From Segetimicrobium sp035279545 (lineage in GTDB: Bacteria > Sysuimicrobiota > Sysuimicrobiia > Sysuimicrobiales > Segetimicrobiaceae): 63,879 nt of DNA. The stretch covers positions 1-63,879 of the forward strand of contig DATEHM010000077.1 in assembly GCA_035279545.1 (NCBI GenBank), given 5' to 3'. The notes beneath the pieces were generated by a model, which saw nothing but the letters and a program-made list of their open reading frames with translations, did no database searches and was not told the DNA's origin. Position 1 is the stretch's first letter, and every line of letters starts with the position of its first letter. This document shows positions 56,796-63,879 of this stretch, piece after piece. The position numbers were made by a program, and so were the translations under genes.

Positions 56796-58112
56796 ATGCC
56801 CCAGGAAGACGGCGCACCTCGGCAGATCCTCAGTGGGGGCACCGTGGTCACGATGAACGCGCGAGGCGAGGTCTTCGCACCGGGAACGGTCGTGATCGAA
56901 GGAGACAGGATCGCGGAGGTGATGGCCGGGACGGCGACTCAGCGCCCGGGGGACATCCTGATGGACTGCCGGCATCACCTGGTGATGCCGGGGCTGATCA
57001 ACGCCCACACCCACACGTGCATGGCGCTGTTCCGCGGGGTCGCGGAGGATCTTCCCCGCGACGCGTGGACGCGTTCTTCGTACACCCTCCCCCACCAGGA
57101 CCGCGCCCGTCCGGACGACTATTACTGGGGCACGCTGCTCGGCGGCCTGGAAATGCTCCTCGACGGCGTCACAACGGCGGCCGATCGTTTCGGCCACATG
57201 GCGGTCATCGCCGAGGCGTTCGACGAGTTGGGCATCCGGGCCGTCCTCTGCCATACCCTCTACGACGTCGATCGGCCGCTCGAGCTCGACCGGGCCCTCG
57301 CGCTGATCGAGCGGTGGGGTACCGATCCGGCACGTCGGATCCACTGCGGCCTCGGTCCGCACGCGCCGGACACGTGCTCCGACGACCTGCTGCGGCGGAT
57401 CCGGGCGCTCGCGCGCGCGACGGGGGCCCGGATCTTCATCCACTGCGCCCAATCGGAGGAAGAGCTCGCCGCGGTCCGCGCACGCGGTTACACGGGCGCC
57501 GTCCGCTGTCTTTACGAGAACGGCGTGCTGGGCCCCGACACCGTCGCGGCACACTGCCTCTACGTTGATGCGGAGGAGATCCGGCTGCTCGCGGACACCG
57601 CCACCTGGGTCGCCCACTGCCCGGCGAGCAACGCCAAGATCGAAGCGCGCGTCGCGCCGAGCGCCGCGATGCTGCGGGCCGGAGTCCGGATGGCACTGGG
57701 CACGGACTGGGCGCCCACCAACAACGGGATGGACCTTTTCGACGAAATGAAAACCGCGGGCTTGCTCGGCAAGGTTGGCGCCGGCGATCCCACCGCAGTC
57801 CCGGTGGATCGGCTGCTCCGGATGGCGACGATCGACGGAGCCCGGGCGCTCGGGATCGACGCGCAGGCCGGCAGCCTCGAAGCCGGCAAGCGCGCGGATC
57901 TGATCGCGATCGCGATGGCGGCCCCCCACCTGCAGCCGTGGCACGACATCACCGCCACGCTGGTGTACTCCGCAAAAGGTCACGACGTCCGGCACGTTTG
58001 GGTGGACGGCCGGTGCCTCATCCGGGATCGCCGGCCGACCCACCTTGACGTGACCGAGCTACTCAGCCAAACGACGAAGATCCGGCGCCGCCTGCGGTCC
58101 GCAGAGGCCTGA
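56796..58112 (+). CDS. Amidohydrolase of the ATZ/TRZ (SAH/MTA deaminase-like) group
   Basis: 438 residues. Metal ligands are His71 and His73 in INAHTHTCMAL, a His in FIHCAQSEEE, another in AAHCLYVDAEE and the Asp in ALGTDWAPTNN. These suit hydrolytic deamination or dechlorination of N-heterocycles, as in MtaD, guanine deaminase or TrzN-type enzymes. An N- and C-terminal composite beta domain is present. Exact substrate is unresolved. The IS481 element ends 35 bp upstream. Confidence 0.85.
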   Translation: MPQEDGAPRQILSGGTVVTMNARGEVFAPGTVVIEGDRIAEVMAGTATQRPGDILMDCRHHLVMPGLINAHTHTCMALFRGVAEDLPRDAWTRSSYTLPHQDRARPDDYYWGTLLGGLEMLLDGVTTAADRFGHMAVIAEAFDELGIRAVLCHTLYDVDRPLELDRALALIERWGTDPARRIHCGLGPHAPDTCSDDLLRRIRALARATGARIFIHCAQSEEELAAVRARGYTGAVRCLYENGVLGPDTVAAHCLYVDAEEIRLLADTATWVAHCPASNAKIEARVAPSAAMLRAGVRMALGTDWAPTNNGMDLFDEMKTAGLLGKVGAGDPTAVPVDRLLRMATIDGARALGIDAQAGSLEAGKRADLIAIAMAAPHLQPWHDITATLVYSAKGHDVRHVWVDGRCLIRDRRPTHLDVTELLSQTTKIRRRLRSAEA

Positions 58113-58142
58113 CCGCTCCCCTGCGGCTGGTCTTGTCGGCCG

Positions 58143-59195
58143 TCACGCCTTCGGCGTCTTCGCCATCTCCACGATCTCGTTCGTCATCACTTCGGACGCG
58201 GGGACCGCCTTTGGAATCTGTTTGAGGCCGTAGTACGTGTCGCTGATCGCGGTCCACACCTTCGGCTCCATGTACCCCCACCCGTGCTGCTTCGTGAGCG
58301 GCGAGGACATGTACGGGATCTCGTTCTTCCATGTCTGCAGCTCGAGCGTGCGGTCGAGGCCGGTGGTCTGCTTCATCACGAAATCGACCGCTTCATCCGG
58401 ATGCTCGGCCGCGTAGATCCAGCCGCGGGCGCTGGCCGAGAGGAAACGCGCGAGCACGTCCTTCCGTTCGCTGAGCACTCGGTCTGTCGTGAAGTAAGTG
58501 TAGGCGTACAGCTTGATCCCGAGATCCCACAGCGGGAAATAACTGAAACTCCCCGCCTGCCGCACCGCCTCGATCTGCGGCGCATCAATGATCCATCCGG
58601 TGATGATGTCGACTTGCCCGGTCACCAGGGGATGGGTGTCTCCTCCGACGAAGAGCACCTTCACCTTATCAGACGGGATCTCGTACTTCGCCAGGACGGC
58701 CTCCAGAAGCGGCCGCGCGGTCGCCTGAATGCCGATCGTCTTGCCGATGAAATCGTGCGGCGTGTGGATCCCGGACTTCGTCATGAAGATGAACGCGAAC
58801 GGGTGCTTCTGGAGCGCGGTGCCGAACGCTTTGACGGGCAGCCCGTGGCTCCGCGCCGTGACGAGGACCGCAACCGAGGAGACGTTCCCCATCGGGATCC
58901 GACCGCCGGCAACGATCTGCACCGCGTCGATGTTCGGCCCCCCAGGTTGAATCTTGAGGTCGATGTCCGCCTCTTTGAAGAATCCCTTGCCGATCGCCAC
59001 GAAGTCACCGGCCATCTGCGCGTTGGCCAGCCAGCCGAGCTGCTCGGAAAGGCCGGTCATGCCCTGCGCGCCCGCGGATGGGAGCAACCCGGGAAGTTGC
59101 CCCCCGGCCCACCCGAGGGTGAGCGCGGCGCCCCCCTTCAGCAGACCCCGCCTGCTTAACGGATGCGTGACCAGTGTGATCCGATCATCCCCCAT
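58143..59195 (-). CDS. ABC transporter substrate-binding protein, NMT1/SsuA-like, Tat-exported
   Basis: About 350 residues. A twin-arginine signal with SRRGLLK (Arg15-Arg16) and a hydrophobic stretch ends near AGAQG at ~45. The mature part fits the NMT1/ThiY/SsuA fold: NAQMAGDFVAIGKGFFKEADIDLKIQ, then GRIPMGNVSSVAVLVTA and IGKTIGIQATARPLLEAVLAKY. Such proteins bind sulfonates, taurine or thiamine precursors. No permease or ATPase gene adjoins it. The ATG at 59195 has GGAGGTGAGG upstream. Confidence 0.85.
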   Translation of the reverse strand: MGDDRITLVTHPLSRRGLLKGGAALTLGWAGGQLPGLLPSAGAQGMTGLSEQLGWLANAQMAGDFVAIGKGFFKEADIDLKIQPGGPNIDAVQIVAGGRIPMGNVSSVAVLVTARSHGLPVKAFGTALQKHPFAFIFMTKSGIHTPHDFIGKTIGIQATARPLLEAVLAKYEIPSDKVKVLFVGGDTHPLVTGQVDIITGWIIDAPQIEAVRQAGSFSYFPLWDLGIKLYAYTYFTTDRVLSERKDVLARFLSASARGWIYAAEHPDEAVDFVMKQTTGLDRTLELQTWKNEIPYMSSPLTKQHGWGYMEPKVWTAISDTYYGLKQIPKAVPASEVMTNEIVEMAKTPKA

Positions 59196-59753
59196 TTCCT
59201 CACCTCCGTACCGTCCTCCCCCCACTTCCGGCCGCGCGATCTCGCGGTTCTTTCGCTCGGCGAGCCCGGATGCGACGCACCGTCGAATCCGGCGGCGAGG
59301 CCACCCCGAGATCCCGTTCGGAGCAAACCCCGATCTGCCGAAACAGCAAGAGCACGATCGCGCGTTGGAGGTGGGTGACGGCCTCTTGGCAGGTTCGTTC
59401 GCTACCGGAGGACCAAGGGCCTTGTCATCTCCTCCGGCGAGAACCCCTGCAAGAGTGGGGCCGCGGAGACGGAGACCTCGCGGTCGTCGGAGATTGGGAG
59501 TGCGGCGGCCCCGGATACGCGGCGGCCAGCGGATGCAGCGCCTGGCCGGAAGGATTCTGGCGCGCCCGGAGAGACCCGCACCCCGACTTACGGCTCCGGA
59601 GCCCCGTTGAACCTCCCCGTCCGCCGTCGCACGTCCCTCGCCATGCCGCATCGAGCACGGAGATCCGCGTCTCGCTTCCCTATCCGTCCTCGGGCTTCTC
59701 TGCCTCTCTCCGTCGCTTTTCGGACGCTGATGGGTGTTTTTCCGTTTCCACCG
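59196..59753. other. 558-bp region without recognisable gene
   Basis: I see no family-like protein, RNA or repeat here on either strand. Open frames are short or compositional. It separates the substrate-binding protein from the end of the MarR gene and may hold the former's promoter, which I could not place. Confidence 0.5.
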
Positions 59754-60173
59754 CTAGCGGGTCAACGGGCTCTCCCACACGCGGAATAGCAGCTCTTTGA
59801 GCTGGGCGAACCGCGCAGGCCCAAGCTCAGCGCTCCACTCGCGCTCGATGTCGCCGAGTATCTCGTAAATTCTTGAAAATGCGGCGCGTCCTCGCTTGGT
59901 CAAGCGGATAATCCGCGCGCGGTCCCCTCGGGGTGCGTCGGACCGGATGATGTAGCCGAGGCCTTCGAGACTCCGGAGTAGCTGGTTCACGGCCTGCTTG
60001 CTCATGCCGGCGCGCTCGGCGAGAATGCCCGGGCGAACCCCATCCGGACCCGGATATAGCAGCACCGCCATGTGCGGCACGCGCAGCTCCTCAAAACCGG
60101 CGGCGTTGAGCCCTTTGATGATACGGCGCTGGACCACCTGAGCCGGAACGCGCAACAACGCGCCGATGCGCAT
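59754..60173 (-). CDS. MarR-family transcriptional regulator
   Basis: About 139 residues. The winged helix includes ERAGMSKQAVNQLLRSLEGLGYI, followed by the wing SDAPRGDRARIIRLTKRGRAAF with the family's D-x-R-(A/S)-x-x-I-x-L-T-x-x-G pattern. Flanking helices should dimerise. I use the ATG at 60173; a GTG five codons upstream is possible. It lies 234 bp downstream of the cupin gene in the same direction and is the natural candidate to bind the duplicated operator there. Confidence 0.85.
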   Translation of the reverse strand: MRIGALLRVPAQVVQRRIIKGLNAAGFEELRVPHMAVLLYPGPDGVRPGILAERAGMSKQAVNQLLRSLEGLGYIIRSDAPRGDRARIIRLTKRGRAAFSRIYEILGDIEREWSAELGPARFAQLKELLFRVWESPLTR

Positions 60174-60407
60174 ATCTCTCGTTTCCACGGGTGAGCCGGT
60201 CAGGCTCGACGTCGGCGAGGCCGCACGATTGCGATCGAGACGTTGGCGATGAGGGTCAGCCGGCGGTCCGTCCGCGCGCACCCGCGTTTGGGACGACCCG
60301 CGGGGCTGTGCACGTACGCCCGCACCGGCTGCGCTTGGGCCTTTCCCTTCGCCGATCGCCCTACGCCGCATTCTTGAGATGATCCGGGTTCGCCGCCGCG
60401 AACGGGC

Positions 60408-60881
60408 CTACGCCTGGGGCGGAGCCGGCGTCAGGCCGTGGTGGCGCATGATCTCCGCCATCTTTGCGCGATCCGGCGGACCACCGGCTGCTGCGTTGAT
60501 TACCTCGGCAACCTCGCGGAAATACTGCGGCCCGAGTACGGCGGGAGTGATCACGCAGAGCGCTTTCACGCCCTGGCTTCCGTGGTTATCGAACCGGTGA
60601 ATGGCGCCGCGCGGAATGCACAGCACCTCCCCCGGCCCGACGTCGATTTGTTTTCCACCGACGGTCCAGGTCAACGCTCCGTCGATGCCGTAGATCGTCT
60701 CTTCGTAGCGGTCGTGGCTGTGCGCTGGGGCCGGCAGGCGCTGCGCGCCCGGGACAATGAGCTCAAACGCCGCGACACTGCCACTCGAGTGCTCTCCAGT
60801 GACCAAGAAGCGCACCGCGAGCGGCCCGACAGAGATGGTCTCATCGGAAGGATTGACGCGGATGACGGCCTGTTGTGCCAT
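60408..60881 (-). CDS. Cupin-domain protein
   Basis: 157 residues, single cupin barrel. Metal-binding motif 1 is PAHSHDRYEETIYGIDG (H-x-H-x4-E) and motif 2 is PGEVLCIPRGAIHRFDN. The C-terminal ~35 residues are helical (DRAKMAEIMRHHGL). These barrels include dioxygenases, isomerases and sensors, and function cannot be read further. AGGAGG stands just before its ATG. The promoter carries the operator pair described separately. Confidence 0.87.
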   Translation of the reverse strand: MAQQAVIRVNPSDETISVGPLAVRFLVTGEHSSGSVAAFELIVPGAQRLPAPAHSHDRYEETIYGIDGALTWTVGGKQIDVGPGEVLCIPRGAIHRFDNHGSQGVKALCVITPAVLGPQYFREVAEVINAAAGGPPDRAKMAEIMRHHGLTPAPPQA

Positions 60882-60896
60882 GCCTGCCTCCTAATA

Positions 60897-60948
60897 GTAA
60901 ATGGCGTTTACTTATCCTAACTATAAACGCCATTTACCGTAATGTCAA
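60897..60948 (-). promoter_or_regulatory. Cupin promoter with duplicated palindromic operator
   Basis: On the minus strand TTGACA (60948-60943), 17 bases, TATAGT (60925-60920): a near-consensus promoter. Two copies of one 14-bp element lie in perfect inverted orientation, GTAAATGGCGTTTA at 60897-60910 and its reverse complement at 60924-60937, 13 bases apart. Each copy is itself palindromic (GTAAA-N5-TTTAC, one end mismatch in the second). One copy fills the -35/-10 spacer and the other lies just past the transcription start, so binding should block the promoter. The MarR protein downstream is the candidate ligand. Confidence 0.8.
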
Positions 60949-61181
60949 TGCCTTTCATCGCCATGAACAGGAGGCGGCACGTACGTTGTCCGGCGCGCCG
61001 GCGATCACGCAGGCATCCACGTCGTCCTGGACAGATGAAAGGCTCCATGGGGAAGATCTTCTGAACGCAACATCACCCCCCGCACCAGCCGGTTTTGCCA
61101 TCGATGGGGTGTGGATTGGCGACAGTTTGGCTGCAATGGTATGACCCGACTGGAAAAACGGTGCGGAATGCCTGAAGAATA

Positions 61182-61257
61182 TGGCGCGCCCGGAGGGATT
61201 TGAACCCCCGACCTACGGCTCCGGAGGCCGACGCTCTATCCGCTGAGCTACGGGCGC
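61182..61257 (-). tRNA. tRNA-Arg (anticodon CCG)
   Basis: 76 nt, full cloverleaf. The acceptor stem GCGCCCG pairs with CGGGCGC, the D-arm is GCTC/GAGC, the anticodon loop CTCCGGA gives anticodon CCG (reads CGG), the T-arm is GGGGG-TTCAAAT-CCCTC, and the 3' CCA is encoded. The first base pair of the anticodon stem is a U-U mismatch. It stands alone in an intergenic gap. Confidence 0.93.
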
Positions 61258-61334
61258 GTCATTTCTATTATAACAAAGGAAGCGGAACAGGGTTGGCACA
61301 CTCGGAGCCGGGATGCCGGGGGAACCCAGGGAGG

Positions 61335-62375
61335 CTATGATTGCTGCGGAAACGCCGGGGGCGAGGTCGGGGGAATCGACCGGGACCGATGCCTTTCCAG
61401 CATGGCCAGGAACACCGACCCGAGTCCCCAGGTTGAGACCGCCAGCACCAGCAGCCATCCAAGATGGGGAATGCTGAACGCGACGGCAAGGATTACGGCT
61501 CCGACGACGACCTCGTGAGCCACGTCTGACCGCCGGACGCGCTGGCCGATGAGGAGCGCGACCGCCGTCGTGCCGAGCTGCAGCGCCACGAGCACCGCCA
61601 CCGGCACCAACAGCGCCAGGGTCAGTCCGATCACGCTGAGCACCAAGACGAAGGCCAGCATCCCCGCGATCGGCCAGCCCAGGAGCCCGACCCCGAACGT
61701 CCCCAGCGGGTCCCTCTCCATCACCCCGGCCAGGCGGGCGGTGAGCCCGGGGAACAGCACGGCGACGAGCCATGCCGTTCCCACGAAGGTGACCAATGCG
61801 CCAAGGTAGAGGAGCGAGAAGAGGGGCCTCAGCGAGAGGATCGACCCCCCCAATCCCCACGGCCAGGGGGACCACGGACCGGGAGCCGGGGCGGGAAACG
61901 GACGGACCCATGGCGAGGGAAACGGGAACGCGCGAGGGCCCGGCGCCGGCAACGGGGGCAGCGGCGGCAACGGCGCCGGCTGCGGCTGGGCCCCGCCGAC
62001 GGAGGCGCCGGGTTCCTGCTCGACCGTCCCGCCGATCGCCCTCGCCTGACCGCCGACCACCGCGCCGGAGTGAAGGATCACGTTGCCTCCGACGGCGCGG
62101 ACGGATCCCCCGATGTGCCCGGTGACCTCGACGCTTCCCCCGAGCGCGACCGCATCACCTTCCACCGTTCCGCCGATGGTCGCCGTCCCGCCCACCGCGA
62201 TCGCATCTCCGCGCACAATCGTCCCGGGGGGAACCTGGAGATCACCGGCCCGGAGCAGCAGTTCCGCCGCTCCCGCCGCCCGGGGGCCGGCGAGGAGCGC
62301 GGCCGCGGAAATGAGCACGGCCGATGCGGCCGCTCTCTTCAGAACTGCGTCGCGTTTGCGCATCATCCTCACCAC
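61335..62375 (-). CDS. Secreted/membrane polymer-forming (bactofilin-like) protein
   Basis: 346 residues in three parts. A signal peptide (~10-37) precedes a right-handed beta-helix-like repeat (~42-125: GTIVRGDAIAVGGTATIGG, VEGDAVALGGSVEVTGHIGG), as in bactofilins and polymer-forming cytoskeletal families. A proline-rich linker (~130-170) follows. The C-terminal region (~185-330) has about four membrane helices. This combination suggests an extracytoplasmic beta-helix on a membrane base. Function is unknown. The start is GTG at 62375 with GGAGGG upstream; internal ATGs at codons 4-5 are possible. Confidence 0.75.
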   Translation of the reverse strand: MVRMMRKRDAVLKRAAASAVLISAAALLAGPRAAGAAELLLRAGDLQVPPGTIVRGDAIAVGGTATIGGTVEGDAVALGGSVEVTGHIGGSVRAVGGNVILHSGAVVGGQARAIGGTVEQEPGASVGGAQPQPAPLPPLPPLPAPGPRAFPFPSPWVRPFPAPAPGPWSPWPWGLGGSILSLRPLFSLLYLGALVTFVGTAWLVAVLFPGLTARLAGVMERDPLGTFGVGLLGWPIAGMLAFVLVLSVIGLTLALLVPVAVLVALQLGTTAVALLIGQRVRRSDVAHEVVVGAVILAVAFSIPHLGWLLVLAVSTWGLGSVFLAMLERHRSRSIPPTSPPAFPQQS

Positions 62376-62448
62376 ACGTCACCCTCCGCTATATCATCAG
62401 GAGGAATTCACCCTCCATCGCGGAATTAGACCGGCGCAAGGGGGGAAT

Positions 62449-63081
62449 ATGCCTCGAGTCGCGGCGATCATACCGGCGTTCAATGAGGAACGAACCATCG
62501 GGGACGTCATCGGCGCGGCGAGGCGATGCCGGCTGGTCGACGACGTGATCGTCGTCAGCGATGGATCCCGGGATGCGACGGTGATGACCGCCCGTCGGCA
62601 CGGCGCCCGGGTGATCGAACTTTCCGAGAACCTGGGGAAGGGCGGCGCGATCGCCGCCGGGCTCGGAGCGACCCGCGCGCAATACATCGTCCTCCTGGAC
62701 GGCGATCTCGTCGGGTTGACCACCCAGCACGTCGAAGATCTCTTGCTGCCCGTGCTCTGCGGGGCGGCAGAAGTCAGCATCGGTCAGATTAAGCGCGACC
62801 TGATGCAAACGCTGTTCCCAAATTTCTCCGGTCAGCGGGCTCTGCGCCGTGAAGTCCTCGAAGCCATTCCCAATCTCGAGAACACGGGCTTCGGCGTCGA
62901 AGCCGTCCTGAGCCGGCACCTGAAATCGTCGGGCCTGCGTGCGTGCACGGTATCTCTGGGCCATCTCACTCACGTCCCCAAACAAGAAAAACACGGACTG
63001 CTTCGCGGCTACGTCGGCAAACTCAAAGCCACCTGGCAGATCGCCAAGTGGAGCGGCCGCAACGGCCGCGCCAAGGCCTGA
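62449..63081 (+). CDS. Glycosyltransferase family 2 protein
   Basis: 210 residues, a compact GT-A domain. VAAIIPAFNEERTIGDVI is the nucleotide-sugar start, VVSDGSRDATVMTARRHGA follows, and the metal-binding DGD is at 84-86 in VLLDGDLVGL. NLGKGGAIAAGLG is typical of the dolichol-phosphate-mannose or glucosyl-phosphoglycerate synthase-like groups. No membrane helices, so it is soluble or peripherally bound. GGGGG precedes the ATG at 62449. It is divergent from the bactofilin-like gene. Confidence 0.88.
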   Translation: MPRVAAIIPAFNEERTIGDVIGAARRCRLVDDVIVVSDGSRDATVMTARRHGARVIELSENLGKGGAIAAGLGATRAQYIVLLDGDLVGLTTQHVEDLLLPVLCGAAEVSIGQIKRDLMQTLFPNFSGQRALRREVLEAIPNLENTGFGVEAVLSRHLKSSGLRACTVSLGHLTHVPKQEKHGLLRGYVGKLKATWQIAKWSGRNGRAKA

Positions 63082-63088
63082 TCCCGCC

Positions 63089-63811
63089 TCACCGACCGAT
63101 CATCCGCACGCGGTCCCCCAATCTCGGCACCAGCACCGACCGGTCCCGATCCGCGCAGTAGTCAAGATCACGCGGGAGGCCGATCTCGATGACGTTCCGC
63201 CCCGCCCGGGTCCGCCGGAAGACCGCCGCGGCATCCGCATTGCTCTGATAGAGTGCGTGAGCCGCGAGGGCCGCATCGGTCAGGTCGATCCGGCCGCCGC
63301 CGTCGGGGCTCGCCACCGCGGCATCGACCATCGCCCCCGCGGTGTAGGCATCGTCAAGGCTAAATCTCCCCTCTCGCCCTGCGCACACGAGCGTGATCCC
63401 GGAGCCCTCTGCCGCACCCACCGCCGTGCGGACGGCCTCGGACCGGTTGCGGAGACAGCCGAGCATGACCACGGAGGCTCCCTGCGTCAGGTGGATGGCG
63501 CGGGTGCCGTTCGTGGTGGCAAACACGACGCGCCGGCCGGTCAAATCGGCGTCCGCAAACGCTACGGGACTGTTCCCGAAGTCAAACCCCGCGGGGGCGT
63601 GCCCCCCTTGTTCCCCCGCCAGGAGCATCTGCGGGTGAGCCTTGCCGTACCGGCGGGCCGTCTCCACCTCGGGCGCGATCAGCACCTCCGCACACCCCCG
63701 CTCCAGCATCGCCAGCACGGATGTCGTCGCCCGGATGACGTCGATGACAACGATGGTCCGGCCGCAAAGCGGCCCGGCTTCCTCTGGGAGGAACGCCACG
63801 TGCAGTTCCAC
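63089..63811 (-). CDS. comB: 2-Phosphosulfolactate phosphatase family protein
   Basis: 240 residues, PF04029-type. VVIDVIRATTSVLAMLERG, LAGEQGGHAPAGFDFGNSP and VFATTNGTRAIH are the family motifs. ComB acts in coenzyme M synthesis in methanogens, but bacterial homologues are common without that pathway, and some act in sulfolactate formation during sporulation. No comA or comC is present here. The GTG start lies near the window edge. Confidence 0.88.
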   Translation of the reverse strand: MELHVAFLPEEAGPLCGRTIVVIDVIRATTSVLAMLERGCAEVLIAPEVETARRYGKAHPQMLLAGEQGGHAPAGFDFGNSPVAFADADLTGRRVVFATTNGTRAIHLTQGASVVMLGCLRNRSEAVRTAVGAAEGSGITLVCAGREGRFSLDDAYTAGAMVDAAVASPDGGGRIDLTDAALAAHALYQSNADAAAVFRRTRAGRNVIEIGLPRDLDYCADRDRSVLVPRLGDRVRMIGR

Positions 63812-63879
63812 CGGACCTTAGAACTTCCTATAATACGGAGTCCCCGCCAGCGCCTCAGCGAGGCGAGCGCGAACCATCT

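Noticed and set aside
59270..59800. Plus-strand open frame in the gap after the binding-protein gene
   Set aside because: Arg/Pro/Ser-rich composition, no ribosome site and no recognisable motif.
61213..61911. Minus-strand open frame ending in a VAQRIERRPPEP tail
   Set aside because: That tail is the translated tRNA-Arg gene; the rest overlaps the bactofilin-like gene in another frame.
63829..63834. TATAAT on the plus strand near the right edge
   Set aside because: No -35 at proper spacing was seen and the gene it would serve lies outside the window; kept out of the feature list.

Overview
The window is a GC-rich bacterial chromosome segment, densely packed with long head-to-tail operons, mostly on the minus strand. 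GTG starts are common, and so are 4-base stop/start overlaps (ATGA or GTGA). Several features fit a deep-branching Terrabacteria-type lineage, for example candidate phylum CSP1-3/Sysuimicrobiota, Armatimonadota, Chloroflexota or a relative. These are a Thermus-order V/A-type ATPase operon, a YvcK/RapZ pair, a T-box riboswitch, a TrpR-like YerC/HisR protein and a mycobacterial Sdh1-like succinate dehydrogenase. The placement is inference only; no marker gene here settles the phylum.

Layout. 1-2.7 kb: lower glycolysis (gap-pgk-tpiA, tpiA cut by the window edge). 2.8-3.7 kb: an archaeal-looking Clp1-type polynucleotide kinase. 3.7-12.4 kb: V/A-ATPase operon H-I-K-E-C-F-A-B-D with a candidate promoter upstream. 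12.5-19.8 kb: a complex I cluster holding only membrane-arm subunits (A-H-J-K-L-M-N), with its own promoter and a leader of about 200 nt. 19.8-22.5 kb: small 4-TM protein, RapZ, and a YvcK with an N-terminal membrane anchor. 22.5-31.6 kb: one seven-gene TCA operon (sdhC-sdhA-sdhB-icd-mdh-sucC-sucD) with divergent fumC, followed by a Clp-fold membrane protease. 32.5-36.1 kb: cobalamin adenosyltransferase, S9 peptidase, metallophosphoesterase. 36.1-42.8 kb: his operon Z-G-D-B-H-A-F-IE behind a promoter containing two inverted repeats. 42.9-43.6 kb: ccmH and a YerC/HisR-type regulator. 43.7-52.7 kb: panE and a branched-chain amino-acid operon ilvB-ilvH-ilvC-leuA-cimA-leuB under a leucine-type T-box leader whose promoter, specifier, antiterminator and terminator can all be read. 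52.8-61 kb: an accessory stretch with a small membrane protein, methyltransferase, M20 hydrolase, an intact IS481-family element with TSD, an amidohydrolase, an orphan Tat-type substrate-binding protein, a MarR regulator, and a cupin gene whose promoter carries a duplicated palindromic operator. 61.2-63.9 kb: tRNA-Arg(CCG), a bactofilin-like membrane protein, a GT2 glycosyltransferase and a ComB-family phosphatase.

Together the core genes describe a respiring organism with an oxidative TCA cycle, membrane-anchored SDH and complex I, rotary V/A-ATPase, and autonomous His and Leu/Ile/Val synthesis, with Ile probably made from citramalate. The missing partners (nuoBCDI, hisC, leuCD, ilvD, other ccm genes, a permease for the binding protein) must lie elsewhere if the pathways work. 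The strongest unexplained signals are the two operator-bearing promoters (cupin and his), the membrane-arm-only complex I cluster and the Clp1-type kinase.
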